A stretch of 64,000 bases of DNA, from NCBI RefSeq assembly GCF_937616625.2, contig NC_065577.1, forward strand, positions 9,651,001 through 9,715,000, given 5' to 3'. This DNA comes from Mercurialis annua. Lineage: Eukaryota; Streptophyta; Magnoliopsida; Malpighiales; Euphorbiaceae. The notes below the pieces were generated by a model. It saw only the letters and a program-made list of their open reading frames with translations, had not been told where the DNA came from and made no database searches. Both the position numbers and the translations under genes were made by a program. This document shows, piece after piece, positions 12,321-24,132 of the stretch (position 1 is its first letter; every line of letters begins with the position of its first letter).

Positions 12321-12777
12321 ATGTGCAACGCACAGGCCTAAAGCTAGTACTAACATAAAACACAACATTTTTGTCGAAGGAGCGAGCGGCTCCTTCTCTG
12401 AAAGTGGAGAAGGAGTGGCCACCGCTCTTTCTCCGATGAAAAGGAGCGGCGGCGGTAGCTCCAGAAAGATTTAAAAAAAAAAGAAATTAAAAGAAATTAT
12501 TTTTTTAATTTTTTTAAAAGGATAGAATTTTTATATTATTAATATATTAATATTTAATTAATATATATATTAAAAATAAAGGATTGTTTTAAATTTATTT
12601 TTAAATGAAAAAAGTACAATTTAATATTTTTGGCTAAGGATGAAATTTAAAAACTCAAAATTAAATATAAATGGTGTTTTTATAAAATCAGGGTATAAAT
12701 AAAAAAATTAAGATGAGGATTTTTTTTAAAGAATTAAGTTAATAAAGTATTATACAAATAAACCATAAAAATTGTTA

Positions 12778-13044
12778 CTCCCTCCGGTCCATAATATTTG
12801 TCGCATTTGAAAATTTCTTTTGGTCCATAATATTTGTCACATTAGAGTTTCAAGAAAGCATTAATTACTATTTTTCCAAAATTATCCCTAACAATAAATA
12901 CTTTATAAGGTTAAAAGAACTAGTCAAACATAAAACAAGTGGTAATTAATATGGACAATTTAGTAAAACTATACACAAATCAAGATAATTTTTTTAATCT
13001 ATGTGAAATAGGCAAATGCGACAAATATTATGGACAGGAGGGAG
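12778..13044. mobile_element. Stowaway MITE (Tc1/mariner type), TSD TA
   Basis: TIR CTCCCTCCGGTCCATAATAT and its complement ending GGAGGGAG, flanked by TA at 12776-12777 and 13045-13046. The pre-insertion sequence (TTGTTATAAATTTG) survives in the sister copy at about 7225-7238, so the empty site is visible in the same window. 267 bp. Confidence 0.93.
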
Positions 13045-13285
13045 TATAAATTTGTGTCCAATTCATCAGATTTGCGTATGTTTTTAAATGAATCGAGTTA
13101 CTCTCCATCTATAACGTACACGTCTTAATGATCTAATATCATTGGCTTCATGGGAGCGCGTGCTGTTTAAATTATAAATCATGCGCTTGTTATGAAATAG
13201 AAAAGATATAGTGCGGGGCAACTTTGACTCTTGTAATAGACTTTTTTGACGTCATAATAACATAACATAAAACACAACATTTTTG

Positions 13286-14653
13286 ACTCTTCCAAATTAT
13301 AAATTCGAAAATTGAAGATCGGATCAGCACCGTTTGATTGAGATGGGACTCACAGATTAATGGTGATAAATTGAAAAAAAAAAAATAAGACGTGTAAGTT
13401 GTCCTTGTAGTAATGAGATATACAGAAACAAAAGTCAAAAAGACCCTACTTGAGGTCCACTGTAGCCTACAGATGCCTACAAGTATTTGTTAAACTTCCT
13501 TTAGAAATTGGAAAAAGAAAACCTTCGTTTAGAAATATATTTTTTTTATTTAAACCCGGTCTACAGAAAAATTATAGACTTATCCAATAAAATATTAAAA
13601 AATAAGAAGAAGAAAAAAATTAGAGAAAAAAAGAAAAATTTATATTAGTTTTCTAACATTTCGTTAGATATGTTCACAAAAAATTCATAAACCGTATCTA
13701 GATTAAAATTTTCCATTTAAAAATAAAAATTTCTTTCATCCTGACATACTTTTTTTTTAAATTAATAACAATCATATTAAAATAAATATATGTATAAATA
13801 TTATATTTATTTATTTATGTTTATTATTTTATTAATTAATTCACATTTTTACTATGTTTATAAAAAATGAAATTACCCTTGAACTGTTCTATTTTCAGAA
13901 AATAATTAAAAATTTAAATCATAATTTTTTTTTAATTTTTTTTTTTTCCAATTTTATAAAATATTAATAAAAATATATTTTATTTACCAATCATTTACCC
14001 ACCATAAACACTATAAGTACACTGTAAAAATAATATAAACACATTATAAAATATGGCATAATTACACAATAACTACACTAAAAACACCAACAAAAATAAA
14101 ATATTTTGAAATTAAAAAATATATTTAAAAAATAAAAAATACACGATAAAATTATTTTGAAAAATTGGATACCACATAATTAAATTTTTTTAAAAAATGC
14201 TTTGAAATTTTTCCCCAGAAAAGATAGTTTTCAAAAAAAATATTTATATTGCTTTATTTTATTCTTTTTTTTCTCTCTCTCATTATAAACAATTATAGTA
14301 ATTTCTTTAAGTTGTGATGATATTGATTGTTTATTTCATCTTTAAATTTTTAAAAATGATTCCAAAAATGATTTATGCAATTTTTATCTTTACTTTCTCT
14401 CTTTCTCTCTCTCTATAGTATGGCGTCATTTTACTTATGATTTGAAATAAAAATCAATAAAATTAATTTCAATACAAATATATTTTGTCTATTTCCACTC
14501 ACAGTTAATATAAATGCTTATTACAGTTCAAAATCTAAAAATCTATTAAAAAATAATTTTTAACAAAAAACAGTTTGTTGTATAAGAGAAAACAATGCAA
14601 TTTTTCATAATATTTTGGTCAAATGATTAAAAAATCTCAAATCTTTCATGAAA
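13286..14653. other. AT-rich spacer, no gene seen
   Basis: Composed mainly of A/T homopolymer-rich sequence with a CT-rich microsatellite patch at about 14271-14415. No coding or RNA signal recognised. Confidence 0.5.
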
Positions 14654-14888
14654 ATTTCACAAAAATCCATTTTTTTTAATTTTATCCAATCTTTTCTGAA
14701 ATGCAGGATTTCGTTTCAATTACGTCCAACTATGCAATTTTATTTATATGGCGCTGATATGTGGTATTGTCACATCAGCGCTACGTAGGCACTACATCAG
14801 TAAAATCACGCAGTTGAATATTATTGAAAAAAATCCTGCTTTTTAGTATAATACAAATAAAATTGAAAAATTTGAATTTTTGTGAATA
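14654..14888. mobile_element. MITE with TIR around CAGGATTT
   Basis: Left TTCACAAAAATCCA...TGCAGGATTT is complemented by right AAATCCTGC...TTTTTGTGAA. The centre has an inverted pair around GGCGCTGATATGTG / CACATCAGCGC. Ends approximate, no TSD established. Confidence 0.55.
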
Positions 14889-15314
14889 TTACGCATTCCA
14901 TTATTCCGTTACCACTTGGATTGCTGATGAACTGCTTCATATAAATTGTGAATTTATGATGTCAGACTACCACTAAAAAACCAAGTTATATTCCTTGCAA
15001 AATTTGATTTTTCTTACACCGGTCACCATTGGAAAATTGAATGTCCGGTTACTGGGTAATTTATTTTCTTTACATTACATTGTTGATTATTAATTTTCTG
15101 GTTTAATTCTGGAAGTTTCTGCCCTTTTGAATTTTTGTATTATCATAGTCTTCAATCTGACTATCTGCAATTCAAGGCTATGGATGAATTAATTATTGGA
15201 ATATTACGATTTTTTTGAGGGAGAAATGAATAGAGTAAAGTATAAATTTTTTAAAGTAAAGAAAAGAATAGACGGTAAAAAAAGGGAAGTGTTATATGTT
15301 TAATCCTTGAATTA

Positions 15315-15512
15315 GTATTCCCACAAGTTCATTTTGAACTTGAGGGAGTCATGTTCACGATCTACACCGTCAATTACAAAATGAACAATATAGATTGAAA
15401 AAGTACAATTCCAATCAAATTAATCTATACTGTTCATTTTATAATGGACGGTGTAGATTGTAAATATGACCCTTTCAAGTTCAAATAAACTTGAGGAAAT
15501 CCCAATCCTTAA
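15315..15512. mobile_element. MITE with GATCTACACCGT inverted arms
   Basis: Left arm CACAAGTTCATTTTGAACTTG...GATCTACACCGTC is matched in reverse by GACGGTGTAGATTG...CAAGTTCAAATAAACTTGAGG-like sequence. A diverged second member of the family lies at 16968-17148. Ends approximate. Confidence 0.6.
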
Positions 15513-16494
15513 TCCTTCTATGTTTGGGAAACAATAAAGTATGAAATTATAGCAAAATTTAATTAAAAATAATCCAACACCTCAATTTGATGCATTGACA
15601 TATAGGAGTTGAGAAAAATTTAGAAAATTTTTTCGACCCTCTAAAATCCACATCTCTTATTTAAAAAATATTTTTTAGGTGAGAGTCAAAATTTTCCAAC
15701 CACTATTAATTTTTACTAACCCTTTTCAACCCTCAATCCAAATAGATTTTGAGTTTTGCAAGGATGGTTTATTTAATCATTTGAAATATATTTTCATCAC
15801 GCTGATGCTTTTGAAAAAGAAAAATTTAATCACGGGATTCTGATGCTTTTGAAAAAGAAAAATTTAAATTTTAACTTTTTTTGATAATTTTGAGTTTGTA
15901 TTTTCCGAATTTTATTGAAAATACTTGACATTTTACATTTGAGAATGATTGGAGTAATAAAATTTAAATTTTGTTTTGTAATTTTTGCATTTTTTTTCAA
16001 AGGTAAATGTGTGGGCCTGTACATTAGGGGTTCATGCCTCTGACTTTTAAGGGCATAAGACTATATGAACAAGCATGTGTACTTGATAACAAGCGTATGC
16101 TTGTTTCTCACATCCAATTGATTCTTGGTTAACGGTTTGGTGTGTATTTCACTTACAAAACAAGCACATTAGTTGCAACTGCATAAGAATTGAGTTTTAG
16201 CTCGTGAACGAGCTTGTCTAATAGCTACACAAACGAAAACGAAATAAATAAGCGTCCGAACATGTACATTTTATTCAAATCCCGAATGAGAAGTAACCAA
16301 ATATGAACGTTGTTTATGTAGCTAGTTGAATATAAACACTTCAAAATACGGCTCGATTCGGTTCATTTACGACCCTAAATATAAGACATTGCCTTATATT
16401 AATATTTCCTTCCACTTTTTGATAATTATTTTCTTTTATTATTATTAATATTCTAATGCTATCATTTTGTATGTATTCCTTTTTTAATCATTAA
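15513..16494. other. Spacer, no gene seen
   Basis: A short direct repeat (TGATGCTTTTGAAAAAGAAAAA) occurs near 15804 and 15842. No convincing coding region, RNA gene or element boundary. Confidence 0.45.
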
Positions 16495-16895
16495 TCTATA
16501 CTATATATAAAAGCACGGATGGGGGGGGGGGACAGACAAATTTACGGAATAATCCTTTTTAATATATATTAAATAACGGTTTTATAGTCATTAACAAATT
16601 AATTATAATAATTAATTACAAAAAAAATTATTATAATTAGAGTTTTAGTTAAAATAAAATTGTATCATGATAGAGGAATATTAATTGAGTATAGAAAAAA
16701 TAGCTAATCTTTTCCAATAATATCAATCTTTTAGTTTGACTACACTAGCAACACAATTAATATTATCCAAATCTTTGTTAGTTATGTGTAAATTTACAAA
16801 AAAAATTGATTTTTTTAATTTTGTTTTAAAATAATAATACATGAATTGACGAGTCACGTTACGAGCCACGTGCGTAGCACGCAAAGCGAGACTAG
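16495..16895 (+). mobile_element. Short non-autonomous Helitron (401 bp)
   Basis: 5' TCTATACTATATATAAAAGC after an A. 3' hairpin CGTGC-GTA-GCACG (about 16869-16881) is followed by CTAG (16892-16895) and then T. Near the start lies an 11-G run. The same 5' motif in reverse (GCTTTTATATA with a C-run beside it) marks relatives near 49.88 and 56.29 kb. Confidence 0.75.
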
Positions 16896-16967
16896 TACAA
16901 TTAAAAAGTGTTAATTTTTGTTTAAAAGCTAATTTTATCATCTAATAATAATTTTTCGGATTATAAT

Positions 16968-17148
16968 TTTTTCAAGTTAATTTCAACTTGAGAGAGTTAA
17001 ATTCATGATCTACACCATTTCATAATAAAATGAATAGTGCAGATTAACTAATAAGAATTATATTTTTTATTTACCACTTATTATAAAATGAATGGTGTAG
17101 ATTTGTTAAATTTGACCAAGTTGAAATGAAATTGAAAGAATTTTAATC
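16968..17148. mobile_element. MITE, diverged relative of the 15.3-kb element
   Basis: TTTCAACTTGAGAGAGTTAA and GATCTACACCATT at the left are complemented by AATGGTGTAGATTTG and TTGACCAAGTTGAAATG at the right. Ends approximate. Confidence 0.55.
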
Positions 17149-17234
17149 ATATATTTTTTCTAATGATTAAACTAATTAATAACTCATAATATGAGACCGA
17201 AACCCTTGGAGATATCGAACCTCAAACCCAGAGC

Positions 17235-17787
17235 TAGGGATGGCAATGGGGCGGGGTGGGGACGGGGATGGCATCCCCGCGTCTATGGGAAATCCCCATC
17301 CCCGTCCCCATTTAATTAATGGGGATAAAATTATCCCCGTCCCCATCCCCATGGATTCCCCATCCCCATGGGGATCCCGTTCCCCGTATAACTAAATATA
17401 ATTTATAAATAATATTATTATTTTCATAAGATATTTGAAAAAAAAATCATTATAGAAAATACTATTACCTTTTATAATATTATATATTTATAACTAAATA
17501 GAAACTAATAAAAAAAATTATGTTAAATTATTTAAAATTATAAATAACATACTAAAACTTATAATTTAATATAAATATACATAAATATAAATCGGATCTC
17601 CATGGGGACGGGGATGGGGATCCCCATGGGGTGGGGACTATACTCCCCGTCCCCTCCCCATCTCCGTGGTTGGGGAATGATTTTCCCCCATCCCCGTACC
17701 CATGGGGGTAATTGGTGGGGATTCCCCGCCCCATTAGGGGCGGGTCACCACGGGGAACAGGGAATCCCCTCCCCATTGCCATCCCTA
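17235..17787. mobile_element. hAT-type non-autonomous element, TSD CCCAGAGC
   Basis: TIR TAGGGATGGCAATGGGG and complement CCCCATTGCCATCCCTA. Perfect 8-bp TSD CCCAGAGC at 17227-17234 and 17788-17795. Ends are very GC-rich with interleaved GGGGATGGGGAC / GTCCCCATCCCC tracts, the core AT-rich. A close relative in the opposite orientation lies at 31181-31748. Open frames here are non-coding by-products of the G/C tracts. Confidence 0.9.
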
Positions 17788-17795
17788 CCCAGAGC

Positions 17796-18995
17796 AATTA
17801 TGGGGAAAGAGTACTTTTAAATTGTTTTCCTTTCAATACTAAATTATTCTTTTTATTTAGGCCTATTATCTTAAAAAAATTCAACTTGTATTCCCTTTTC
17901 GATCCTAACTCGACATTAAAAATTTGTCAATTTTACTCTATTCCGCATTTTATCTTTACAAATGTAGCCTGAAATATTAAATTGACATCTTTTTCATTTG
18001 GAAAATAAAAAACGTTCTCAATGTATAGCATCTATTAATTGTACATGTTTAAAATGTATTTAGATTTAGTTACATTAATTAAGAATTTAAATTAATTTAT
18101 GATTTTTAGTTAGTTTTAAAAACAAAAGATTTATTTATACTTTTTTGAATGAAAATAAATTTAATTTTATCTTTAAATATGATTAATTGAATGATTTCAT
18201 CATTTAAGTAAAAAAATTAATAAATATCAAAAAATTAGGGTTCAATTGAAACAATTAAATGCGAAATAAGGTAAAATTGACAAATTTTCAACATTAAATA
18301 GGATCAAAAAGAAATTATAAGAAAAGAAATTATAAGGTCGAGTTATTTTTTTAGAGCATTAGGTCTTTTATTTACGGTTATACACTCAAACCCCTTATAG
18401 CCGTACCCATGATTATAACAAACAAGAATTGTGCTTGACCTTAAATATCATGGGAAAACACTAAGAAGTTTCTTTGATAACCAAATATTTTTATTGAAGA
18501 TGTGGAAGAAGATGAAAACAAGTTCCACTACACTATATCGGATTGCAAGGAATTTGAAAGTGATGGCCCGTGGCTTAAGAATCAAACCGGTGTCCGAATC
18601 AGTTTGTCCACTTCTATACTCGTCGGTTCAGCCAATTAAATAAAACATAAGTATATTTATATCACATATATGATAGAACAAATATGTAATTTAAAAATTT
18701 AATCTCATATATAAAATTTAAATTAGAAAATTAATTAAAAAATAATAACTAGATCATAATTCTAACTAGTAAATAAAGAATGAGACGATTGAATTTTTTT
18801 AGTATTTCACTAAACGATTAAGTCAAACCGACTTGAATTTTCTAAAACCAGTTGAATCAGCCAATCCGAATTTTAAAACATTGATAAGGGCAATATGTAT
18901 TAGCTTTTCTTTGGTTGTAGTGCTACCAAGTATTCCATAATCTAATCAAAACCCACGAAAAGTAAAAGTAAATTTTTTTCAATGTATAATCTCTT
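17796..18995. other. Spacer with one unidentified coding-like scrap
   Basis: Mostly AT-rich. From about 18490 to 18610 one forward frame reads as non-repetitive, normally composed protein (includes EDENKFHYTISDCKEF and GPWLKNQTGVR) without a start or splice context. It may be a relic exon; I do not recognise a family. Confidence 0.35.
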
Positions 18996-19920
18996 CACTA
19001 CCACATAAGTCACTTTCAGCAACACTAACACAGCAACACTTTCAATACCGTTGCAATAATATATATAAGGCGACAGAAAAGTTACAGTTAAAAACCGTTG
19101 CAAAGAAATTAACAAAATTCACAAATTTACAGCATAAGGTAACATATATAGAATACTGCTGCATTAGCTTAAGAAAATGCAACAGTTTGACTGAATCTAA
19201 CAACACTTTTAAACTGTTGTCTTATCTTAAATACTATAAAAATTTTGAAAATTTTCAATTATAATTTTTCATTAAAATGTGAAATCTTTTATTATATTTT
19301 CATTAAAAAAATTCAAAATCACTCTATTAAATTTTGAATTAAAATCTCAAATTTTTTAGTTTTGAAGTTTTTTTACAATTTAATTTCTCCTATTCTGTTA
19401 TATTTGTAATTATCATTCTCCACTATTTTTTCTAAAAAAACTTAATCCATTTCTTCTAGGATAGTTAAATCATAGTTTTTTTTTGTATTGTACCAGACTA
19501 CCAGTTCCACAAATTTGTACAATTTTCATAAATATGATGACATATTATTAAGCAGCAGTAGATGATGAGATATTAACATTATTTTTCAATCTCAACAATC
19601 ACTAAATAACTCTATGTTTGGTTTCATTAAAGCTTCACCAAATTACTAAATCAATGTCAATCTCCATATTCTTTTTTGTAATCTCTCTTCGCCATCTCTC
19701 TTCGATTAAAGGTAAGCGATCGTTCTTCATTTTTATTTTTGATTTTATTTTCAATTTCAATTTGATTTACAGTGCACAACCTAGGATTTACTAAATCAAT
19801 GTCAATCTCCATATTCTTTTTTATAGCTGATTGAAAAACGTTGCAATAGGCCTAAGATAATGGTTTTCATACATAAAGCAAACTTATCCGGTGTTGCTGA
19901 AAATGACTTATGTGGTAGTG
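18996..19920. mobile_element. Non-autonomous CACTA element
   Basis: CACTACCACATAAGTCA at the left and TGACTTATGTGGTAGTG at the right. Flanking trinucleotides CTT/TTT differ at one base from a perfect 3-bp TSD. Subterminal motifs GCAACACT and AACCGTTGCAA recur in both orientations. 925 bp. A direct repeat of about 33 bp starting TACTAAATCAATGTCAATCT occurs at 19643 and 19788. Confidence 0.85.
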
Positions 19921-20349
19921 TTTATTCACAATATTCGAACCAATATCTTACTTAAAAGACGTTAATTTTTTTATATCACACATTACTGATATCTATTAGT
20001 AATTTCAAAACAAGGAAAGCACATTTATATATATTTATGATTTTCAATGTGGCAGAATATTTGGTTAGAATTCCACAAAATGAGGAATTTAACAAGAAAT
20101 TTCCATGCCCATGATGGTACGTAAACCTAAAGAGTTAGGTTAAAAATTGCCACTTGAACTGCAAGTGACTATTTAATACTAAAAGTAAAAAGTCACATTT
20201 GATCTTTGTGTGTTTTTTTTCATAAGCTTTCCAATATTTAATCACCAATCTCAATCTCAATCTCAATCTCTCCTGTCCAAAGTTAAACCATTATTAAAAC
20301 TTAATATTAATTTTCACCAATTCATCTCTCTAATAACTAAATAACTATA

Positions 20350-20353
<4 letters not shown>

Positions 20354-20412
<59 letters not shown>
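20354..20412. repeat. (TA)n microsatellite
   Basis: About 29 uninterrupted TA units. Confidence 0.97.
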
Positions 20413-20414
<2 letters not shown>

Positions 20415-21131
20415 AACTTATTTAGACCATTATTGATCTATGTAAATCCCATCTTAATAAATGATATATCATTCCAAATATATTGAGTGTATATAAAAAC
20501 AAAACTAAAGGATAAAGTGGATGACTGAATTTTTAATATAGTCTCACTCTATCTTCTTCAATCAACGACCACTTTTTCTTTCTCGTCCTTTTATTTATGT
20601 GTTTGTTCCAGCAATCCATCTGAAGAATGGCGCTCGTATATCCCTAAATTACTCCTAAAAACATGAAAAAGGTTACATCCTATACTAAAAAAAAATGAAA
20701 GCGTTTAGTTGACTTTTTTTTGGAAGGTTAAATATTTGATAGGTTACCAACCTATCAATTTATTTCAAAAAAAAATACCGAACATTACTTATTTCTAAAA
20801 GATTTTCAAATTATTAATTTATTTCAAAAATAATATCAAACATCACTTTATTTCTGAAAGGTTATCAAATTTTATTTTATTTTTATCAATGAAAGGTTTT
20901 TTTTAATTAATTGAAGATTTGAACATGGATATAGTTTATGTGGAAAATAATTATTCAAAAATTTTCACATATGATTCAGATGATTAGAGAAACTAAATTT
21001 TGATAACCTTTTAAAAAATAAATTAATGTACGGTATTCATTTTATAATAAGTTGATAGTTTAATAGCCTTTTAAAAATAAATCAATGTTCACTATTCCTT
21101 TCGAAATAAAAAAAATAGTTTGATGACCTAT
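20413..21131. other. Spacer, no gene seen
   Basis: AT-rich; 20700-21130 repeats themes such as 'aaaggttatcaaa' and 'gataacctttt' in both orientations, probably the arms of an old foldback element. No coding signal. Confidence 0.45.
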
Positions 21132-21134
21132 TAA

Positions 21135-21575
21135 GAGTATCTCCAAAGAACTCTCTAAAATTGTCAAACTCTTTAATTTAAAGAGTTTGACAACAAATTC
21201 AGAGTCCAATGAACTCTCTATTCTTTAAATTTAAAATAGAGAGTAAAAATGGCTCTCCATATGTAGAGTCATTTTCACTCTCTACTTTATTTTTAAGAGA
21301 TAAGATTTCAAATAATAAATTAGTTATTTTTGTTTAAAATAAAATATTTTTTATTTTTAATATAAAGACTCAATAAATTAATTAATTAAAAATAAACATA
21401 AATTTATATCATTAATATTTAATATTTATATTATTTTTATAAAAATAAACTAAAATAAAATATTAATATTAAAGAGTCTATTAAATTAATATTATTAATA
21501 TTGAATATTTTTATTATATTTATAAAAATAAAATTAAATAAAAAATTTATATTAGAAAGGCCATTGGAGATGCTC
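21135..21575. mobile_element. Tourist-type MITE (PIF/Harbinger), TSD TAA
   Basis: TIR GAGTATCTCCAA at the left, complement TTGGAGATGCTC at the right. TAA flanks at 21132-21134 and 21576-21578. A further copy of the terminus (GAGCATCCTTGGAGATGCTC) follows at 21598-21617, a nested or fused relative. Confidence 0.8.
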
Positions 21576-22362
21576 TAAATATACTTTATAAAATAAAGAG
21601 CATCCTTGGAGATGCTCTAAATATTTAATTTTTTTATAAAACAATAATCGTTTGATCAAAATTATTTACAAGAACAATTATTTAAGTGAAAATAATTGTA
21701 AAAGTACTTAGAATTTATGGTTTAGTGATTAGTTTTTAGAGTTTAAATTTTAGGATGATGAGTGGCCGGAGGCCGGAGGTGGTGGGGTGGTGGTCGGAAT
21801 TTAAGGTGTAGAGCTTAAAAATTAAGATTTAAGGTTTAGAATTAAGTTAGGATTTAGAGTTTAAAGACTAATAATTTTATAAATATTCTTATTTTTTTAA
21901 AATATACTATAATTTCTGGGGTCCAACAAGTATTTCTTGAAATAAAATATCAATGAATATTTTTATTTTTATTATTACTTTCCTAGGAATCAATCAAGAA
22001 CATCCATGATTAAGATAAACTGAAAAAAAATAGGAGGAAGCATCTCAGAAAAGCCTGTCTTCAGAGTTGGGCCAACTCTGAAATGTTCAAAAGTATCACT
22101 CTGCTCAAAACAAAATATCATTATTTTTAGAAAAAATTAAGAAAAACACTCCATTTTCTAAAATAATAGTGAGTTTTACCTTAATAAGAAAAAGATAGAA
22201 AAAATATCTCATCTTTTTAGCACTTTTATTTTTTTTACTCTAAGATCCTTTTTTATGGTAATAATACTTATTTTTGTTATTCTTTACTCTAAGTATTTCT
22301 TTTTTACTCTACACCTGTATCTTTTTTCTCTCTTCTTGTTTCTCTTCTCTCTCCCTCTTGTC

Positions 22363-22430
22363 TTCTTCTTCTTTTTTTTCTTCTTCTTCTTCTTCTTCTT
22401 CTTCTTCTTCTTCTTCTTCTTCTTCTCCAT
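22363..22430. repeat. (TTC)n microsatellite in a pyrimidine-rich tract
   Basis: About 18 uninterrupted CTT units inside a CT-rich stretch (22300-22470). Just downstream, a 21-bp unit beginning GCCTCCGTCCTTCATCGATC is present twice in tandem (about 22490-22531). The long open frames on both strands result from the repeat. Confidence 0.95.
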
Positions 22431-22779
22431 TTTTCTTCTTCTCCATTTTTTTCTTCCTCCTCGTTTCTTTTTTTTCTTCTTTATCGCTCCGCCTCCGTCC
22501 TTCATCGATCAGCCTCCGTCCTTCATCGATCCGTCGTTGTTCTGCCATGACACCATCGTTGATCCGCCATCACGCCGCCGTCAATCCGCCCGTTCTTCAA
22601 TATTTAATTTTTGCGTTTTTTTCTTAGATCGTGGTGATTATTACGATTTATTTTAATTCTCAGATCAATAAAAATTGCTCTTTAATCTTTTCAGTTTCAG
22701 ATCTAAAAATTTGCATAAAAAACGATTTTATAATGAAAAATCAATTTTCTGCATAAAAAAACGTTTTTCTGCAGAAAAC

Positions 22780-23370
22780 AGCGTCTGATTATCATATCGG
22801 TATCACTATGACATTATCATATCAGTATCATAACACTATAGAGAAAAATAATTTTTTGTCAAAAAAATACTTGATTATCATATCGGTATCATTAACGTTA
22901 GCATATATGTATCATAACATTATCATATCAGTATCATAATATTATACGGTTATGATAATAGTATGGTAAGTTTTATGATAAGGTTATGATAATAGTATAA
23001 TAAGATTATGATATAGTTATGATAAAGTACGTCATGATAATATTTTATGATACTGTCCTGATAAAGTATATTATGATAATATTATGATAGTATGATAATG
23101 TTATAATAAAAGGTTATGATATAATTATGATAAAGTACGTCATGATAATATTATGATAATATTTTATGATACTGTTATGATAAAGTATATTATGATAATG
23201 TTAATGATTTTTTTTTATAAAAATAGGTTATGATAATAGTATGACAAAGTTAATGATAATAGTATGACAACGTACGAAAAATAATTTTTTTACAGAAACA
23301 TTATGATACCGAGATGATAATGTCACTGCTGCTTTTATGATAATATTATGAAAAAATTGTTTTTTACTGA
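22780..23370. repeat. Degenerate minisatellite of TATGATAAT-like units
   Basis: Dozens of imperfect 'tatgataatatt', 'ttatgataatag' and, near the start, 'attatcatatcggtatca' units, i.e. the motif appears in both orientations with a switch near 22940. Longer near-repeats (about 22990-23070 versus 23100-23190) suggest stepwise expansion. Confidence 0.8.
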
Positions 23371-24132
23371 TTGTTTTTTTTTTTTGCAAATTTTTAAATC
23401 AGAAACTAAAATAATCATTTTTTAATTAATTGCAAGCTGAGATTAACAAAAATTATTAAGTAAATAGTAACACATATTATAAAATTTATAGAAAAGTTTG
23501 ATATTTTAATTAAAATGATTATATTTATAATTAATTTAAAAGAATAAAAAACATATGAACGAAAAAATTAAATATTTGGACAATTAAAAAAGGTCAATTT
23601 TATTAGTAACTGAAATCTGCACATTTGCAATTAATTAAAGAATGAAAAGATCAAAAGAATGAAGAAAATTAAACGTTTGAGCAAATAAAAAAGAATGTCA
23701 ATTTTTTTAGTAATTTGTGCATGCAAGTTGAAGGATGTGTCAGAGAATAAAGAAAGAGAGAAAAGGAAAAGAGAAAGAGAAAAGGAGAGATGTGTCAGAT
23801 TGTATGTGTTATATGTCAGAGTAAATTCATAAGCTCTTAGACACGGGGAGTAAAAAAATAAAAAGGTTAGAATCGTGATGTATTTTTCATAAGTTTTCCG
23901 TGCTGAGGTAAACTTTATAAATATTATTTTATTTTAGGTAAATATGTAAATCTCCCTTATTCTTACGTGGGACCAAACTTCTTATCCATTTCCTACTTTA
24001 AAAAAAATCTAAGGCAAACAAACATTTGCTTTCTCATGCAAAGATATTTTCTCATCTCACATTAACATAAACACCTAAACTTAAAATTCAAAGATCATTT
24101 TTATTTCATTTATACTTTTTTTCCCTTCTCCC
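23371..24132. other. Upstream region of the 24.13-kb gene
   Basis: AT-rich with a purine-rich patch (GAAAGAGAAAAGG) near 23750-23790. A possible TATA-like TATAAATATT lies at about 23917. No firm promoter element can be assigned; the transcription start is unknown. Confidence 0.4.

Larger units (their letters stand above)
7661..12347 (+). mobile_element. Non-autonomous Helitron, 4.7 kb
   Basis: 5' end TCTAGTACTACATATATATA follows an A (7660). The 3' end has a short hairpin TGTGC-AAC-GCACA at about 12322-12334 followed by CTAG (12344-12347) and then T: the Helitron A|TC...CTRR|T signature. The sister copy lacks this segment near 13262, apart from a 3-bp difference at the junction. No Rep/helicase coding is visible. 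It carries a nested 1.3-kb MULE-type element. Confidence 0.75.
6826..13285. repeat. Tandem duplication (unit ~640 bp) expanded by later insertions
   Basis: Copy 1 is 6826-12373 and copy 2 is 12374-13285. Both begin GAAGGAGCGAGCGGC a few bases in and end AACACAACATTTTTG. The tract CATTTTTG precedes copy 1, joins the copies and ends copy 2, suggesting microhomology at the breakpoint. Copy 2 minus its Stowaway MITE is about 643 bp. Copy 1 has gained a SINE (7262-7463) and a Helitron (7661-12347). Each insertion is absent from the sister copy, so all postdate the duplication. Confidence 0.85.

Noticed and set aside
17552..17972. Frames rich in Gly/Pro/Met in the GC-tract element
   Set aside because: Lie in the GGGGATGGGG termini of a hAT-type MITE; the same frames recur in the inverted copy at 31.2-31.8 kb.
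18431..18643. 70-codon forward frame as a gene
   Set aside because: A neighbouring frame looks more protein-like, and neither has start, splice or domain support. Left as an unidentified scrap.
22255..22656. Long frames rich in Phe/Ser or Lys/Glu
   Set aside because: Produced by a pyrimidine tract with (TTC)n; low-complexity on both strands.
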